Positions 1-8,377 of a stretch of DNA of 64,000 nucleotides are shown here, piece by piece. Under the pieces are notes generated by a model. It ran no database searches. It saw only the letters and a list, made by a program, of their open reading frames with translations, and was not told the origin of the DNA. The DNA lies in contig DASRHY010000004.1 in NCBI GenBank assembly GCA_035650275.1, forward strand, positions 1 to 64,000. The letters run 5' to 3'. A program made the translations under genes and the position numbers. This stretch comes from DASRHY01 sp035650275. GTDB taxonomy: Bacteria > Actinomycetota > Actinomycetes > Propionibacteriales > Kribbellaceae. Numbering within the stretch: position 1 is the stretch's first letter; every line of letters begins with the position of its first letter.

Positions 1-450
1 CTGCTCGGCCAGCTCGTACTCGGTCTCCTCGTCCGAGACCAGCCAGTACCCGATGGACTGGAAGCCGTCGTCGAGCGGCTGCCACGGATCGCCCGGGTAT
101 GACGCCCGGGCCCAGGTGCCGGCGAAGTGCCCGTACACGAATCCGAGCTGGCCGGTCGCCACCCGGTGCCGTACCTCGGGCTGGCCGATCCACTCCGGGG
201 CACCGCTGAGCAGCTCGGACAACGCACCCTCGGCCGCCGTACGGCTGTCGTCGTAGTGGTAGCCGAATACCACCGCCCGGCCGTCCGGCATCGAGATCAG
301 CCGCAGGTCGTTGCCGCGGGAGTCCTCGTGGTGCCAGCCCCGCCTGTCCGCCCACCAGATCCGGTCCCGCCCGGCCGCATGCGCCACCGCGGCGAGCGCG
401 GCCCAGCGCGCCCGCAGTTCCGCGGGGTCGTCGAGGTCAACGAGCGGCAT
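1..450 (-). CDS. hypothetical protein, 3' end beyond window
   Basis: An open frame read on the minus strand from an ATG at 450 continues past the left edge, giving at least 150 residues. It begins MPLVDLDDPAELRARWAAL and is rich in Trp and Tyr (for example RIWWADRRGWHH and YHYDDSRTAAEGALSELL), with no signal peptide or membrane segment. I do not recognise a family. It starts 9 bases downstream of the methyltransferase stop at 460 and is co-directional, so it may be the last gene of that operon. Codon use matches the neighbours. Confidence is for it being a real gene, not for any function. Confidence 0.6.
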   Translation of the reverse strand, partial: MPLVDLDDPAELRARWAALAAVAHAAGRDRIWWADRRGWHHEDSRGNDLRLISMPDGRAVVFGYHYDDSRTAAEGALSELLSGAPEWIGQPEVRHRVATGQLGFVYGHFAGTWARASYPGDPWQPLDDGFQSIGYWLVSDEETEYELAEQ

Positions 451-459
451 CTGGTGGTC

Positions 460-1656
460 CTAGCGTGATGAACGGTCCAACCCATAGTTCAACACAGCCA
501 CGCACTCTATGTGGTGCGTCATCCCGAACAGGTCGAAGGCCCTCAGACCGGACAGCTCGTACCCACCGTCCAGGAACACCCGCAGGTCCCGGGCCAGCGC
601 CGCCGGGTCGCACGCGACGTAGGCCACCCGCCGTGGCGTCAGGTCCGCGATCGCCCGTACGACGTCCGGCCCGGCCCCGGTCCGCGGCGGGTCCAGCACC
701 ACCAGATCGACCGACTCCAGCCCTTGCCGGACGGCCGAGCGCAGTACCCGGCCGACCCGGCCGCCCTCGATCGTGACCGCCGGGAGGTCATGCAGGTTCC
801 GGCGCGCGTTGCGGACCGCGGCGGCGTCGGACTCGACCGCGAGCACGGCACAGCCGGCGTCGGCCAGGAAGGCCGCGAACAGCCCCACGCCGGAGTAGAG
901 GTCGAGCGCGGTCTCGCCCGGCCGCGGCGCGAGCGCGGTCAGCACCGCGTCGACCAGTGTGGTCGCCGCCGCGGGATGGACCTGCCAGAACCCGGTCGCG
1001 TCCACCCGGAACCGCCGGTCCCGGACGATCTCGTGCACCCGGCCGCCATCGTCCTCACCGGCCGCCACGGCCGACTCCCCCGCGGACGACAGCACGGTCT
1101 GCACCGCGTCGGCGTCCGGCCAGGTCCGGTCCAGCACCCGTGGGCCGGCCGGGTCGGCGAGCAGGCAGCGGTCGACCGGGACCAGGTCGTGGCTGCGGTG
1201 CTGGTACATACCTGGGCGGCCCCCGCTGACGGCGTACCGCATCCGGGACCGCCAGCCGAGCCCGTCGTCACCCGGCACCGACTCCATCACCACGTCGTAG
1301 TCGATCCGGCCGATCCGCCGCAACGTGTCGGTCACCACCTGCGCCTTCAGCCGGCGCTGCTCGGCGATCGCGACGTGCTGGAAGTCGCAGCCGCCGCAGC
1401 GGCCCGGCCCGGCGTACGGGCACGGTGGCTCGACCCGGTGCGGCGAGGGATCGAGGATCTCGACCGCATCCGCCCGCAGGTACTTCGTGGTCTGCTCGGT
1501 GACCCGCGCCCGGACCCGCTCGCCTGGGATCGCGTGCCGGACGAACACCACCTGACCCTCGTGCCGCGCCACGCAGTGACCGCCGTGCGCGACCGGTCCG
1601 ACGTCCAGCTCGACGACCGCCCCGACCAGCTCGTGCCCCGAGTGCTCCGCGGTCAC
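460..1656 (-). CDS. TrmA/RlmD-family 23S rRNA/tRNA uracil-C5 methyltransferase
   Basis: Predicted SAM-dependent RNA (uracil-C5) methyltransferase of 398 residues. It has an N-terminal TRAM-like beta-rich part, then a cysteine set CPYAGPGRCGGC typical of the Fe-S cluster of this family, a SAM-binding segment ALDLYSGVGLFAAFLA, and the late motifs DPPRTGAG and VACDPAAL carrying the catalytic cysteine. The frame stays open upstream, but I place the start at the GTG overlapping the stop of the upstream permease (GTGA, 1653-1656), since the TRAM-like domain begins directly after it. It would modify a uridine in rRNA or tRNA; the exact site cannot be read from sequence. Mycobacteria have a homologue beside the same permease. 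Confidence 0.88.
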   Translation of the reverse strand: MTAEHSGHELVGAVVELDVGPVAHGGHCVARHEGQVVFVRHAIPGERVRARVTEQTTKYLRADAVEILDPSPHRVEPPCPYAGPGRCGGCDFQHVAIAEQRRLKAQVVTDTLRRIGRIDYDVVMESVPGDDGLGWRSRMRYAVSGGRPGMYQHRSHDLVPVDRCLLADPAGPRVLDRTWPDADAVQTVLSSAGESAVAAGEDDGGRVHEIVRDRRFRVDATGFWQVHPAAATTLVDAVLTALAPRPGETALDLYSGVGLFAAFLADAGCAVLAVESDAAAVRNARRNLHDLPAVTIEGGRVGRVLRSAVRQGLESVDLVVLDPPRTGAGPDVVRAIADLTPRRVAYVACDPAALARDLRVFLDGGYELSGLRAFDLFGMTHHIECVAVLNYGLDRSSR

Positions 1657-3665
1657 CGGCTGCCCGACGTCTCCCCGCGTCGCACCGGCGCGTGCTCGTC
1701 CCGCTCGTCCCGCTCGACGACCGCCTGCGAGCTCATCAGCTGGTACGGCACCGAGGTGACCATCACACCCGGGGTGAACAGCAGCCGGCCCTTCAGCCGC
1801 AGCGCGCTCTGGTTGTGCAGCAGGTGCTCCCACCAGTGTCCGACGACGTACTCGGGGATGTAGACCATCACCACGTCCCGCGGCGACTGCCGGCGGATGT
1901 CCTTCACGTACGCCAGGATCGGTCGGGTGATCTCTCGGTACGGCGACGACAACCGCTTCAGCGGTACCGGGATGCCGCGCCGGTCCCACTCGGCCTGCAG
2001 CGCCTCGGACTCGTCGGAGTCCACGTCGACGGTGACCGCCTCGAGGATGTACGGGCGGGCCGCCTTGGCGAACGCCAGCGCGCGGAGCGTCGGCCGGTGC
2101 AGCTTGGAGACCAGCACGATCGCGTGCACCCGCGACGGCAGCGTCAGGCCCTCATCGGCCTCCACCTCCATCTCCCTGCTCACTGCCGCGTAGTGCCGGC
2201 GGATGCCCTTCATCAGCACGAACAGCACCACCATCGCGATGATCGCGATGTAGGCACCGAGCAGGAACTTGGTCAGCAGGACGACGACCAGGACGGTGCC
2301 GGTGCAGGTGAGGCCGATGCCGTTGATGATCCGGGAACGCTGCATCCGGCGCCGTTCGGCCGGCCGCTCCTCGGTGCGCAGCAGCCGGGTCCAGTGCCGC
2401 ACCATGCCGGTCTGGCTGATCGTGAACGACACGAACACGCCGACGATGTACAGCTGGATCAGCCGGGTCACCTCAGCGTTGAAGGCGACGATGAGCAGGA
2501 TGGCGAACCCGGCCAGGATCACGATGCCGTTGCTGAACGCGAGCCGGTCGCCCCGGGTGTGCAGCTGGCGAGGCAGGTAGCCGTCGCGGGCCAGGATCGA
2601 GCCCAGCACGGGGAAGCCGTTGAACGCGGTGTTCGCGGCCAGCACCAGGATCACGCCGGTCGCCGCCGCGACCAGGTAGAACCCGGGCGAGAAGTGGTCG
2701 AAGATGCCCTTGGCCAGCTGCCCGATCACCGGGTCCTGGTGGTACTCCTCCCCGACCGGTACGCCGTCGCGGAGCAGCTGGGTGGCGGGGTCCTCGGCGT
2801 ACCGGACGTTCATCACGTTCGCCAGCGCGACCACGCTCAACACCATCGTGATCGAGATCCCGCCGAGCAGTGCCAGCGTGGTGGCGGCGTTCCGGCTCTT
2901 CGGCTTCTTGAACGCCGGGACGCCGTTGCTGATCGCCTCCACACCGGTCAGTGCGGCACAGCCCGAGGAGAACGCGCGCAGCACCAGGAACGCCATCGCC
3001 AGCCCGCCCGCGCCGGTGGCGAACTCGTCCTCGGGAACCAGCTCGAGCGACGCGCTCGGTGCGTCCGGCAGGTCACCGAACAGCAGCCGGCCGAACCCCC
3101 ACAGCGCCATGCCGAGGATCGTGACCATGAAGACGTACGTCGGGACCGCGAACGCCGTACCAGACTCGCGGACGCCGCGCAGGTTCATCGTGGTGAGGAA
3201 GAGCACCGCGATCACCGCGGCCATCGCCTGGCGACCTTCGAGAGCCGGTATCGCCGAGGCCGCGTACTGCGCGGCGGACGAGATCGACACCGCCACGGTG
3301 AGCACGTAGTCGACCAGCAGCGCGCTGGCCACGGTCAGACCCGCGGTCGGGCCGAGGTTGGTGTTGGCCACCTCGTAGTCGCCGCCGCCGGACGGGTAGG
3401 CGTGCACGTTCTGCCGGTACGACAGCACCACCACGAGCATCACGACCGCGACCGCGATCGCGACCTTCCAGGAGAACGCCAGCGCGGCGAGGCCGGCGAT
3501 CGACAGGGTCAGGAAGATCTCGTCCGGCGCGTACGCCACGGATGACAGCGCGTCACTGGCGAACACCGGTAGCGCGATGCGCTTCGGGAGCAGCGTCTCG
3601 CCGAGCTGCGTGCTGCGGAGCTTGCGGCCGACGAGGATGCGCTTGCCGACGTTGCCTAAGGTCAC
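1653..3665 (-). CDS. APC-superfamily permease with C-terminal cytosolic domain
   Basis: Integral membrane transporter of 670 residues. The N-terminal 470 or so hold about 12 hydrophobic segments with APC-type signatures (ASDALSSVAYAPDEIFL near residue 40, AYPSGGGDYEVANTNLG near 95). The last 190 residues are hydrophilic and probably cytosolic, a layout shared with amino-acid and K+ permeases of this superfamily. The start is a GTG. It is transcribed away from two TrkA-type K+ regulatory proteins across a 71-base gap, which fits a role in ion or amino-acid uptake; the substrate is not known. The stop overlaps the start of the methyltransferase by 4 bases, so the two are probably cotranscribed. 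Confidence 0.85.
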   Translation of the reverse strand: MTLGNVGKRILVGRKLRSTQLGETLLPKRIALPVFASDALSSVAYAPDEIFLTLSIAGLAALAFSWKVAIAVAVVMLVVVLSYRQNVHAYPSGGGDYEVANTNLGPTAGLTVASALLVDYVLTVAVSISSAAQYAASAIPALEGRQAMAAVIAVLFLTTMNLRGVRESGTAFAVPTYVFMVTILGMALWGFGRLLFGDLPDAPSASLELVPEDEFATGAGGLAMAFLVLRAFSSGCAALTGVEAISNGVPAFKKPKSRNAATTLALLGGISITMVLSVVALANVMNVRYAEDPATQLLRDGVPVGEEYHQDPVIGQLAKGIFDHFSPGFYLVAAATGVILVLAANTAFNGFPVLGSILARDGYLPRQLHTRGDRLAFSNGIVILAGFAILLIVAFNAEVTRLIQLYIVGVFVSFTISQTGMVRHWTRLLRTEERPAERRRMQRSRIINGIGLTCTGTVLVVVLLTKFLLGAYIAIIAMVVLFVLMKGIRRHYAAVSREMEVEADEGLTLPSRVHAIVLVSKLHRPTLRALAFAKAARPYILEAVTVDVDSDESEALQAEWDRRGIPVPLKRLSSPYREITRPILAYVKDIRRQSPRDVVMVYIPEYVVGHWWEHLLHNQSALRLKGRLLFTPGVMVTSVPYQLMSSQAVVERDERDEHAPVRRGETSGSR

Positions 3666-3736
3666 ACCGGCGATGTTAGAGGTCGGTGAGTTCGGTGTAG
3701 CGTCGTATCGGCCATTCGAGCAGGGAGAATACTTTC

Positions 3737-4399
3737 GTGCACGTCGTCATCATGGGTTGCGGTCGTGTCGGGTCGACGCTGGCGCGCACTCTGGAGAAGC
3801 GGGAGCACACGGTCGCGATCATCGACCAGTCCGCCGACGCCTTCCGCCGGCTCAGCCCGAACTTCAGCGGCCGCACCATCACCGGGATGGGCTTCGACCG
3901 GGAGATCCTGATCGAGGCGGGGATCGAGAAGGCCGAGGCGTTCGCCGCCGTCTCCAACGGCGACAACTCCAACATCCTCGCGGCCCGCGTCGCGCGCGAG
4001 ACCTTCGGCATCGAGAACGTGGTCGCCCGGATCTACGACCCCGGCCGTGCCGAGGTCTACCAGCGCCTCGGCATCCCGACCGTCGGCACCGTGAAGTGGA
4101 CCGTCGACCAGATGATCCGGCGGCTGCTTCCGAGCGGTTCGGAGTCGGAATGGCGGGATCCGTCCGGCACCGTCAGGCTCGCCGAGATCCACGTCGACAC
4201 GGGCTGGGTCGGCCGCCGCGCACTCGACATCGAGACCGCCACCGGCGCCCGGGTCGCCTTCCTCACCCGGCTCGGCGAAGGCCTGCTGCCGAAGCCCGAC
4301 ACCGTGATCCAGGAGGGTGACCTGGTGCACGTGATCCTGCTGGAGAGCGACGCGAAGGCCGTCGAGAACCAGCTCGGTACCAAGCCTGAGGAGCAGTGA
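3737..4399 (+). CDS. ceoB: TrkA-family potassium uptake protein (CeoB-like)
   Basis: Cytosolic regulatory subunit of Trk/Ktr-type K+ transport, 220 residues. The N-terminal RCK_N Rossmann domain begins at once (HVVIMGCGRVGSTLA, with Asp ending strand 2 in IIDQ), followed by an RCK_C domain at about 140-215. The GTG start has an AGGGAGA ribosome site at 3722-3728, eight bases upstream. It overlaps the next trkA gene by one or four bases depending on that start. Two separate TrkA-type subunits plus a divergent APC permease match the mycobacterial ceoBC locus as I recall it. No Trk/Ktr channel subunit lies in the window. Confidence 0.9.
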   Translation: MHVVIMGCGRVGSTLARTLEKREHTVAIIDQSADAFRRLSPNFSGRTITGMGFDREILIEAGIEKAEAFAAVSNGDNSNILAARVARETFGIENVVARIYDPGRAEVYQRLGIPTVGTVKWTVDQMIRRLLPSGSESEWRDPSGTVRLAEIHVDTGWVGRRALDIETATGARVAFLTRLGEGLLPKPDTVIQEGDLVHVILLESDAKAVENQLGTKPEEQ

Positions 4400-5088
4400 T
4401 GCGGGTAGCCATCGCCGGCGCCGGCAACGTCGGCCGGTCGATCGCGGCCGAGCTGCTGGAGAACGGCCACGAGGTGCTGCTGATCGACAAGGACCCCCGC
4501 GCGATCAAGGCCGAGTCGGTCCCGCGCGCCGAGTGGCTGCTGGCCGATGCCTGCGAACTGTCGTCCTTGGAAGAGGCCGCCCTGCAGCGCTGCCAGGTCG
4601 CGATCGCCTCCACCGGTGACGACAAGGTCAACCTGGTGATGTCGCTGCTGGCAAAGACCGAGTTCGGCGTTCCGCGAACCGTTGCCCGAGTCAACCATCC
4701 GCGCAACGAGTGGCTGTTCAACGAGGCCTGGGGCGTCGACGTCTCCGTGTCCACCCCGCGGATCATGTCCGCCCTGGTCGAGGAGGCCGTCTCGGTCGGC
4801 GACCTGGTCCGGCTGTTCACGTTCCGCCAGGGCGACGCGAACCTTGTCGAGCTGACGCTTCCCGAGGACTCCCCGATGATCGGCGTCCGCGTCGGCGACG
4901 TCGCCTGGCCCACCGACACCGCGCTGGTCACCATCCTGCGCGAAGGCCGGGTCCTGACCCCCGACCCCGACGGCACCCTCGAGCTCAACGACGAGCTCCT
5001 GTTCGTAGCCGCCGACGAAACCGAACAACAGCTGGAAGAAATGCTCTCCCCCCACCACCACCCCCACCACCCCCGCACCCCCCTCTGA
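4399..5088 (+). CDS. ceoC: TrkA-family potassium uptake protein (CeoC-like)
   Basis: Second RCK protein, 229 residues, starting at an ATG whose A is the last base of the ceoB stop; a GTG three bases upstream is also possible. The Rossmann motif is RVAIAGAGNVGRSIA with Asp at the end of strand 2 (LLIDKD); an RCK_C domain follows at roughly 135-220. The C-terminus is a low-complexity tail of His and Pro (coding bases 5041-5088), made of C-rich repetitive sequence that ends where the 33-bp repeat array begins, so the tail may be variable. CeoB and CeoC probably form a mixed NAD(H)-sensing ring that gates K+ uptake. Confidence 0.9.
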   Translation: MRVAIAGAGNVGRSIAAELLENGHEVLLIDKDPRAIKAESVPRAEWLLADACELSSLEEAALQRCQVAIASTGDDKVNLVMSLLAKTEFGVPRTVARVNHPRNEWLFNEAWGVDVSVSTPRIMSALVEEAVSVGDLVRLFTFRQGDANLVELTLPEDSPMIGVRVGDVAWPTDTALVTILREGRVLTPDPDGTLELNDELLFVAADETEQQLEEMLSPHHHPHHPRTPL

Positions 5089-5246
5089 CCGCCGACCGGT
5101 CGCAAACGCCAAGCCGTGTCACCGCCGAGTGGACGCATCCTTCAAGGCGTGCCACCGCCGACTGGACCCGAGTTTCAGGGCGTGTCGGCGTCGACTGGAC
5201 CGGAGTTTCAAGGCGTGTCGGCGTCGACTGGACCCGAATGTCACCA
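5082..5246 (+). repeat. 33-bp-period tandem repeat array, left arm (five units)
   Basis: Five head-to-tail units of exactly 33 bases at 5082, 5115, 5148, 5181 and 5214. Units 2-5 begin CGTG and carry the core CGACTGGACC followed by a TTTCA-like stretch; the outermost unit (5082) is the most diverged and contains GGTCGCAAACGCCA. The array starts at the end of ceoC and its last unit includes the stop codon of the AbiEi-DUF559 gene (5241-5243). The same unit recurs in opposite orientation beyond that gene's 5' end at 6268-6366. There are no spacers, so it is not a CRISPR array. Confidence 0.9.
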
Positions 5247-6185
5247 CTGCCGCGGCAGCCGCGGGTGGATACCGAGTGCGTCACCGACTGTCCGCTCCAG
5301 GCCCGTGTCCGTGCCCCACACCGCCTCGCGGCGGACCGAAATGACGTCCCATCCGAGCAGCCCGAGCCGCCATCGCCTCGTGGCATCAGCGTTCTGCTGC
5401 TGCAGAGTTCCGTGCCACTGGTCCGAGTCGTACTCAAGCGCGAGCCGCCGGCCGTTCGGCAGCGGATCGAGGTAGCCGAGATCGACCCGGTACGCCCGCT
5501 TGTCGTCGCGGATCTCGACCTGAGGCACCGGTGTCCCGAGACCGGCGTCGACCAGCCGCAGTCGCAGCCAGCTCTCACCCGGCGACTCGGTCGCCGGCTC
5601 GACCAGTGCGGCGAGCTCGCGCGCTTGGACGATGCCAGGATGGCCCGGGTACCGCTCGACCCCGGCTAACAGATCCGGAAGCGCGACCAGCCCCGAGTGG
5701 CACATGGAGTCGAGTGCCGACAGCGCGAACGGCCGATGCAGATGCCGAGCGAGGTGTACCGCAGTCGCGACCGGTGATGTGACGCGGAGTCCGTGCAGCA
5801 CGGCGACGTCACCGTCGAGCACGGTCTGGACGTGACCGGCCGCACCGGCGAGCCGGACACCGCGGCTTTCGCTGGCGCGCAGGGTCTGGATCGGCGGGGG
5901 CTCGTCGTGCTCCTGCAGCGCGAACGTGTCCACGCCGTGCAACCACGCAGCGGTACGGCGGCACAGGATCGCGTCGGGCGGGATGACCTTCGCGACAGCG
6001 GCGGCTCGGAGCTCGACGGAGTCGGGTACCTCGCTGTCGACGAAGACGCCACGCACGATGCGGCGGATGACCTGATGCCGGAGCAGGCGGTTGAGGGCGG
6101 TCCGGCTGATACCGGCCGTTGCCGCCTCCGCGGGGGTGAAGGGAACACCGTCGAACAGCAGCGAGTCTTCGGAGGGCGCAGACAT
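5241..6185 (-). CDS. AbiEi-type antitoxin domain fused to DUF559 (Vsr-like) endonuclease domain
   Basis: Protein of 314 residues. Residues about 10-60 form the winged-helix start typical of AbiEi family proteins (FTPAEAATAGISRTALNRLL, then RIVRGVFV); the middle resembles the rest of the AbiEi fold (AILCRRTAAWLHGVDTF). The C-terminal 110 residues look like DUF559, a Vsr/PD-(D/E)XK-type nuclease fold, with candidate acidic residues Glu204 (ESWLRLRL), Asp235 (RVDLGY) and Glu251/Asp253 (LALEYDSDQWHG). No AbiEii nucleotidyltransferase toxin is next to it, so it is not a standard two-gene AbiE system. The gene sits between two oppositely oriented 33-bp repeat arrays, and its stop lies inside the left one. 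Such solitary genes recur in actinomycetes with unknown role; DNA binding and cleavage are inferred. Confidence 0.75.
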   Translation of the reverse strand: MSAPSEDSLLFDGVPFTPAEAATAGISRTALNRLLRHQVIRRIVRGVFVDSEVPDSVELRAAAVAKVIPPDAILCRRTAAWLHGVDTFALQEHDEPPPIQTLRASESRGVRLAGAAGHVQTVLDGDVAVLHGLRVTSPVATAVHLARHLHRPFALSALDSMCHSGLVALPDLLAGVERYPGHPGIVQARELAALVEPATESPGESWLRLRLVDAGLGTPVPQVEIRDDKRAYRVDLGYLDPLPNGRRLALEYDSDQWHGTLQQQNADATRRWRLGLLGWDVISVRREAVWGTDTGLERTVGDALGIHPRLPRQW

Positions 6186-6267
6186 CCCAGCAGGATGGCC
6201 AGTCAGCGCAGGGCACGGATGCGGTTGTCCACAGATCCGCGACGCTGGCGGACACTATCGGCCGCCA

Positions 6268-6366
6268 TTCTGCAACTTGGGTCCAGCCGAGGCCGACACG
6301 CCTTGAAACAAGGGTCCAGTCGGCGGCAAGACACCCTGGCGTTTGCGACCAGTCGGCACAGACGGG
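6268..6366 (-). repeat. 33-bp-period tandem repeat array, right arm (three units, inverted relative to left arm)
   Basis: Three contiguous 33-base units at 6268, 6301 and 6334. Read on the minus strand they match the left array: the two units nearer the gene have the CTGGACCC...GTTTCAAGG-like core and the outermost has GGTCGCAAACGCCA, the same diverged version that is outermost on the left. The two arms are therefore mirror images with matching unit order around the AbiEi-DUF559 gene. The region between this array and the DUF3159 stop at 6415 shows nothing else. Confidence 0.9.
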
Positions 6367-6414
6367 CGATGGTGCGGGCGTCCAGGCGGTCGGCACGGAC
6401 GCCCGCGGAAGGGG

Positions 6415-7206
6415 TCAGCGGCGGCCGCGGAGGAGGTGGGTGATGGTGTCGCGGGCCTCGGTCCAGGTGGCGGGAGGGAGGGTGGCCCGCAGGACTACGT
6501 AGGCGAGCCAGACCGCGAGGGCGTAGCACGGGAGGCCGAGGGCGACCTTGGCGATGCCGAGGGCGTTCAGTTGTTCGGTGAGGTACAGCGGTACCTGGAC
6601 CACCAGGCGCACCGCGAACAGGCCGACGAAGACCAAGGTGGCGCGGCTGAACCCGCGCATCATGTCCGGGTCCTTCCGCCAGGCCGTGCCGGTCTGGGTC
6701 AGCACGCCGAAGATGACGCCGAACAAGGGCCAGCGGATCAGCACTGTGGTCAGGTACAGCAGGCCGTACCCGGCGTTGGTGAGCAGGCCGGGCAGGTACA
6801 CGTTCTCGGCCTTGCCGCTGGCCTTCGCGACGTACGCGGAGATCAGGACGCCGAGGAACCCGCCGACCACGTTGCGCAGCGGCTGCTTGCGCCACAGCCG
6901 CAGCACCGCCACCGCCGCGGCGGCACCGACGGCGACCGCCAGCGCCATGGTCAGGTCGTGCTCGGTGACCTGGTACACCACCAGGAACGCGATCCACGGC
7001 AGGCCGATGTCGAGCAGCGCGCCCCAACCGCCGAGCGCGTGGAAGAAGTCCTTGTCGCTGCTGGACGGGGCCGCGGAGTCCGAGGTGGTCTCCTCCGAGA
7101 CGAAGCGTGCCGCCGCCTCGCGCTCCTCCTCGCTGAGCCCGAGTACCTCGCCGACCCGCTCGGGGGAGGCTGGATCGGCGGTCCGGGCGTCGTCGTGGTC
7201 AGCCAT
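6415..7206 (-). CDS. DUF3159 family membrane protein
   Basis: Protein of 263 residues with an acidic soluble N-terminus of about 55 residues and then roughly six hydrophobic segments (for example LLDIGLPWIAFLVVYQV and ALAVAVGAAAAVAVLRLW). It fits the DUF3159 family, found in actinobacteria next to an OB-fold protein and dut. Function is unknown. The start overlaps the end of the upstream OB-fold gene by 8 bases, showing translational coupling. It is the 3'-most gene of the run that begins at DUF3710. Confidence 0.85.
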   Translation of the reverse strand: MADHDDARTADPASPERVGEVLGLSEEEREAAARFVSEETTSDSAAPSSSDKDFFHALGGWGALLDIGLPWIAFLVVYQVTEHDLTMALAVAVGAAAAVAVLRLWRKQPLRNVVGGFLGVLISAYVAKASGKAENVYLPGLLTNAGYGLLYLTTVLIRWPLFGVIFGVLTQTGTAWRKDPDMMRGFSRATLVFVGLFAVRLVVQVPLYLTEQLNALGIAKVALGLPCYALAVWLAYVVLRATLPPATWTEARDTITHLLRGRR

Positions 7207-7588
7207 GGGCCACGGTGGGTCGCAGCTCGTACCGGGGGTTGAACATCACACGGTTGCCGTCCACGATGCCTATCCGGCCGGACACGATCATCTCCACGCC
7301 GGGGCGGATGCCGGCGATCCGGCGCCGCCCGAGCCAGACCAGCGTGACCGTACCGGTGCCGTCGTACAGCTCGCCCTCGAGCGCGGGCACGCCGCCGCGC
7401 GGACTGAACGTGACGGTCTTCAGGGTCCCGAACAGCGTGACCATCTCGCGGTCACAGCAGGCGATGACCTGACGCGCGCCGAAGTCGGCGGCTACGTCCT
7501 GGAGCTCCTCGGCCTCGCGTTCGTCCTGGCTGCTCGCCAGTCCGCGGAACGCGCGCCGGAGCCGCCCGCCCGGCTTGTCTGTACCCAT
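7199..7588 (-). CDS. OB-fold nucleic-acid-binding domain protein
   Basis: Small protein of 129 residues. After a charged N-terminus, residues about 40-125 read as an OB-fold: FGTLKTVTFSPRGGVPALEGEL, TVTLVWLGRRRIAGIRPG and SGRIGIVDGNRVMFNPRYEL, resembling the tRNA-anticodon/OB class of nucleic-acid binders. Mycobacteria have an equivalent gene between DUF3159 and DUF3710 genes. It begins 9 bases after the DUF3710 stop and overlaps DUF3159, so the three are likely one operon. The substrate is unknown. Confidence 0.85.
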   Translation of the reverse strand: MGTDKPGGRLRRAFRGLASSQDEREAEELQDVAADFGARQVIACCDREMVTLFGTLKTVTFSPRGGVPALEGELYDGTGTVTLVWLGRRRIAGIRPGVEMIVSGRIGIVDGNRVMFNPRYELRPTVAHG

Positions 7589-7597
7589 GCGTCCAGC

Positions 7598-8245
7598 CTA
7601 AGCCTGTTCCGGCTCGCCCGGCTGCGCTCCGGCCGGCAAGGTCAGGGACAGAGGTTCGCGCGGTGCCATCGGCTCGGACCCACGCACCACGACGACCTGG
7701 CGGAACGACTCCTCCAGCGGCAGGGCCGCCTCGGCCTCGACCGCGGCCCGGCCGAGCAGCGTGCCGCGCAGCAGCCAGCGCGGGCCGTCCACGCCGACCA
7801 CCCGCGAGGTCTGGCTGAACATCTGCCCGTCCGGCCCCTCGACCGGCACGACCAGCGTGAGGTCCGGGCCGAACGCGCCGTCACCCTCGGTCGCCGTACC
7901 GCCCATCCGGGTCGCCTCGGCGGCGATCTCGCGGCGTACGTCGGACCAGATGCCCGACGTCTTCGGCGCGGCGAACGCGCGCAGCTCGAGCGCGGAGTCC
8001 TCCAGCACCATCAGGACCGCCTGGACCTCGTTCGTCTGCTCGTCCACCTGGAGCCGCAGTTCCATGCCGGGCAGGCCCGTGATCACCAGGCCGCCCAGAT
8101 CGATCCGGTCGTCGGCCGCCAGCTCGGCCGTGTCCACCTCCGCGGAGTCGAACGGACCGCTGTCCGCGGCCGCCTCGTCCGGATCCGGCGCCGTGTCCAC
8201 CGTCTCGTCGACGGCGTCGTCCTTTCCTTTACGGCGGAAGATCAC
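7598..8245 (-). CDS. DUF3710 family protein
   Basis: Soluble protein of 215 residues starting at a GTG (IFRRKGKDD...). Residues 10-45 are strongly acidic and probably disordered; the rest forms the conserved core (LGGLVITGLPGMELRLQVDE, IWSDVRREIAAEATRMGG, GVDGPRWLLRGTLLG) of the DUF3710 family. It has no catalytic motif I recognise. The family sits next to dut in actinobacteria, as here, though a 132-base gap separates it from the dut stop, so it probably has its own promoter. Function is unknown. Confidence 0.85.
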   Translation of the reverse strand: MIFRRKGKDDAVDETVDTAPDPDEAAADSGPFDSAEVDTAELAADDRIDLGGLVITGLPGMELRLQVDEQTNEVQAVLMVLEDSALELRAFAAPKTSGIWSDVRREIAAEATRMGGTATEGDGAFGPDLTLVVPVEGPDGQMFSQTSRVVGVDGPRWLLRGTLLGRAAVEAEAALPLEESFRQVVVVRGSEPMAPREPLSLTLPAGAQPGEPEQA

Positions 8246-8377
8246 TGCTCTTGCCTACTTCCCTCATTGGAAACCCTCGGAGAAGGTTCAGTCTCAAGTG
8301 TCCGGCGACCGGGCGTGACAGACCAGCCGATCCGGCCGCCGTAGTCTCGCGCAGCCGCTGGGTCACTCGGCACGCGC

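Noticed and set aside
1692..3545. Long open frame on the plus strand opposite the APC permease
   Set aside because: High-GC antisense frames are open by codon bias. The product is rich in His, Arg and Gln with no fold-like hydrophobic pattern, while the minus-strand permease is clear.
5116..5475. Open frame on the plus strand through the 33-bp repeats, encoding repeated GPEFQGVSAST units
   Set aside because: A 33-base period keeps every frame open. The translation is just the DNA repeat and then antisense of the nuclease gene, with no ribosome site.
5082..6366. CRISPR array
   Set aside because: Repeat units are directly contiguous with no unique spacers, and no cas gene is present.
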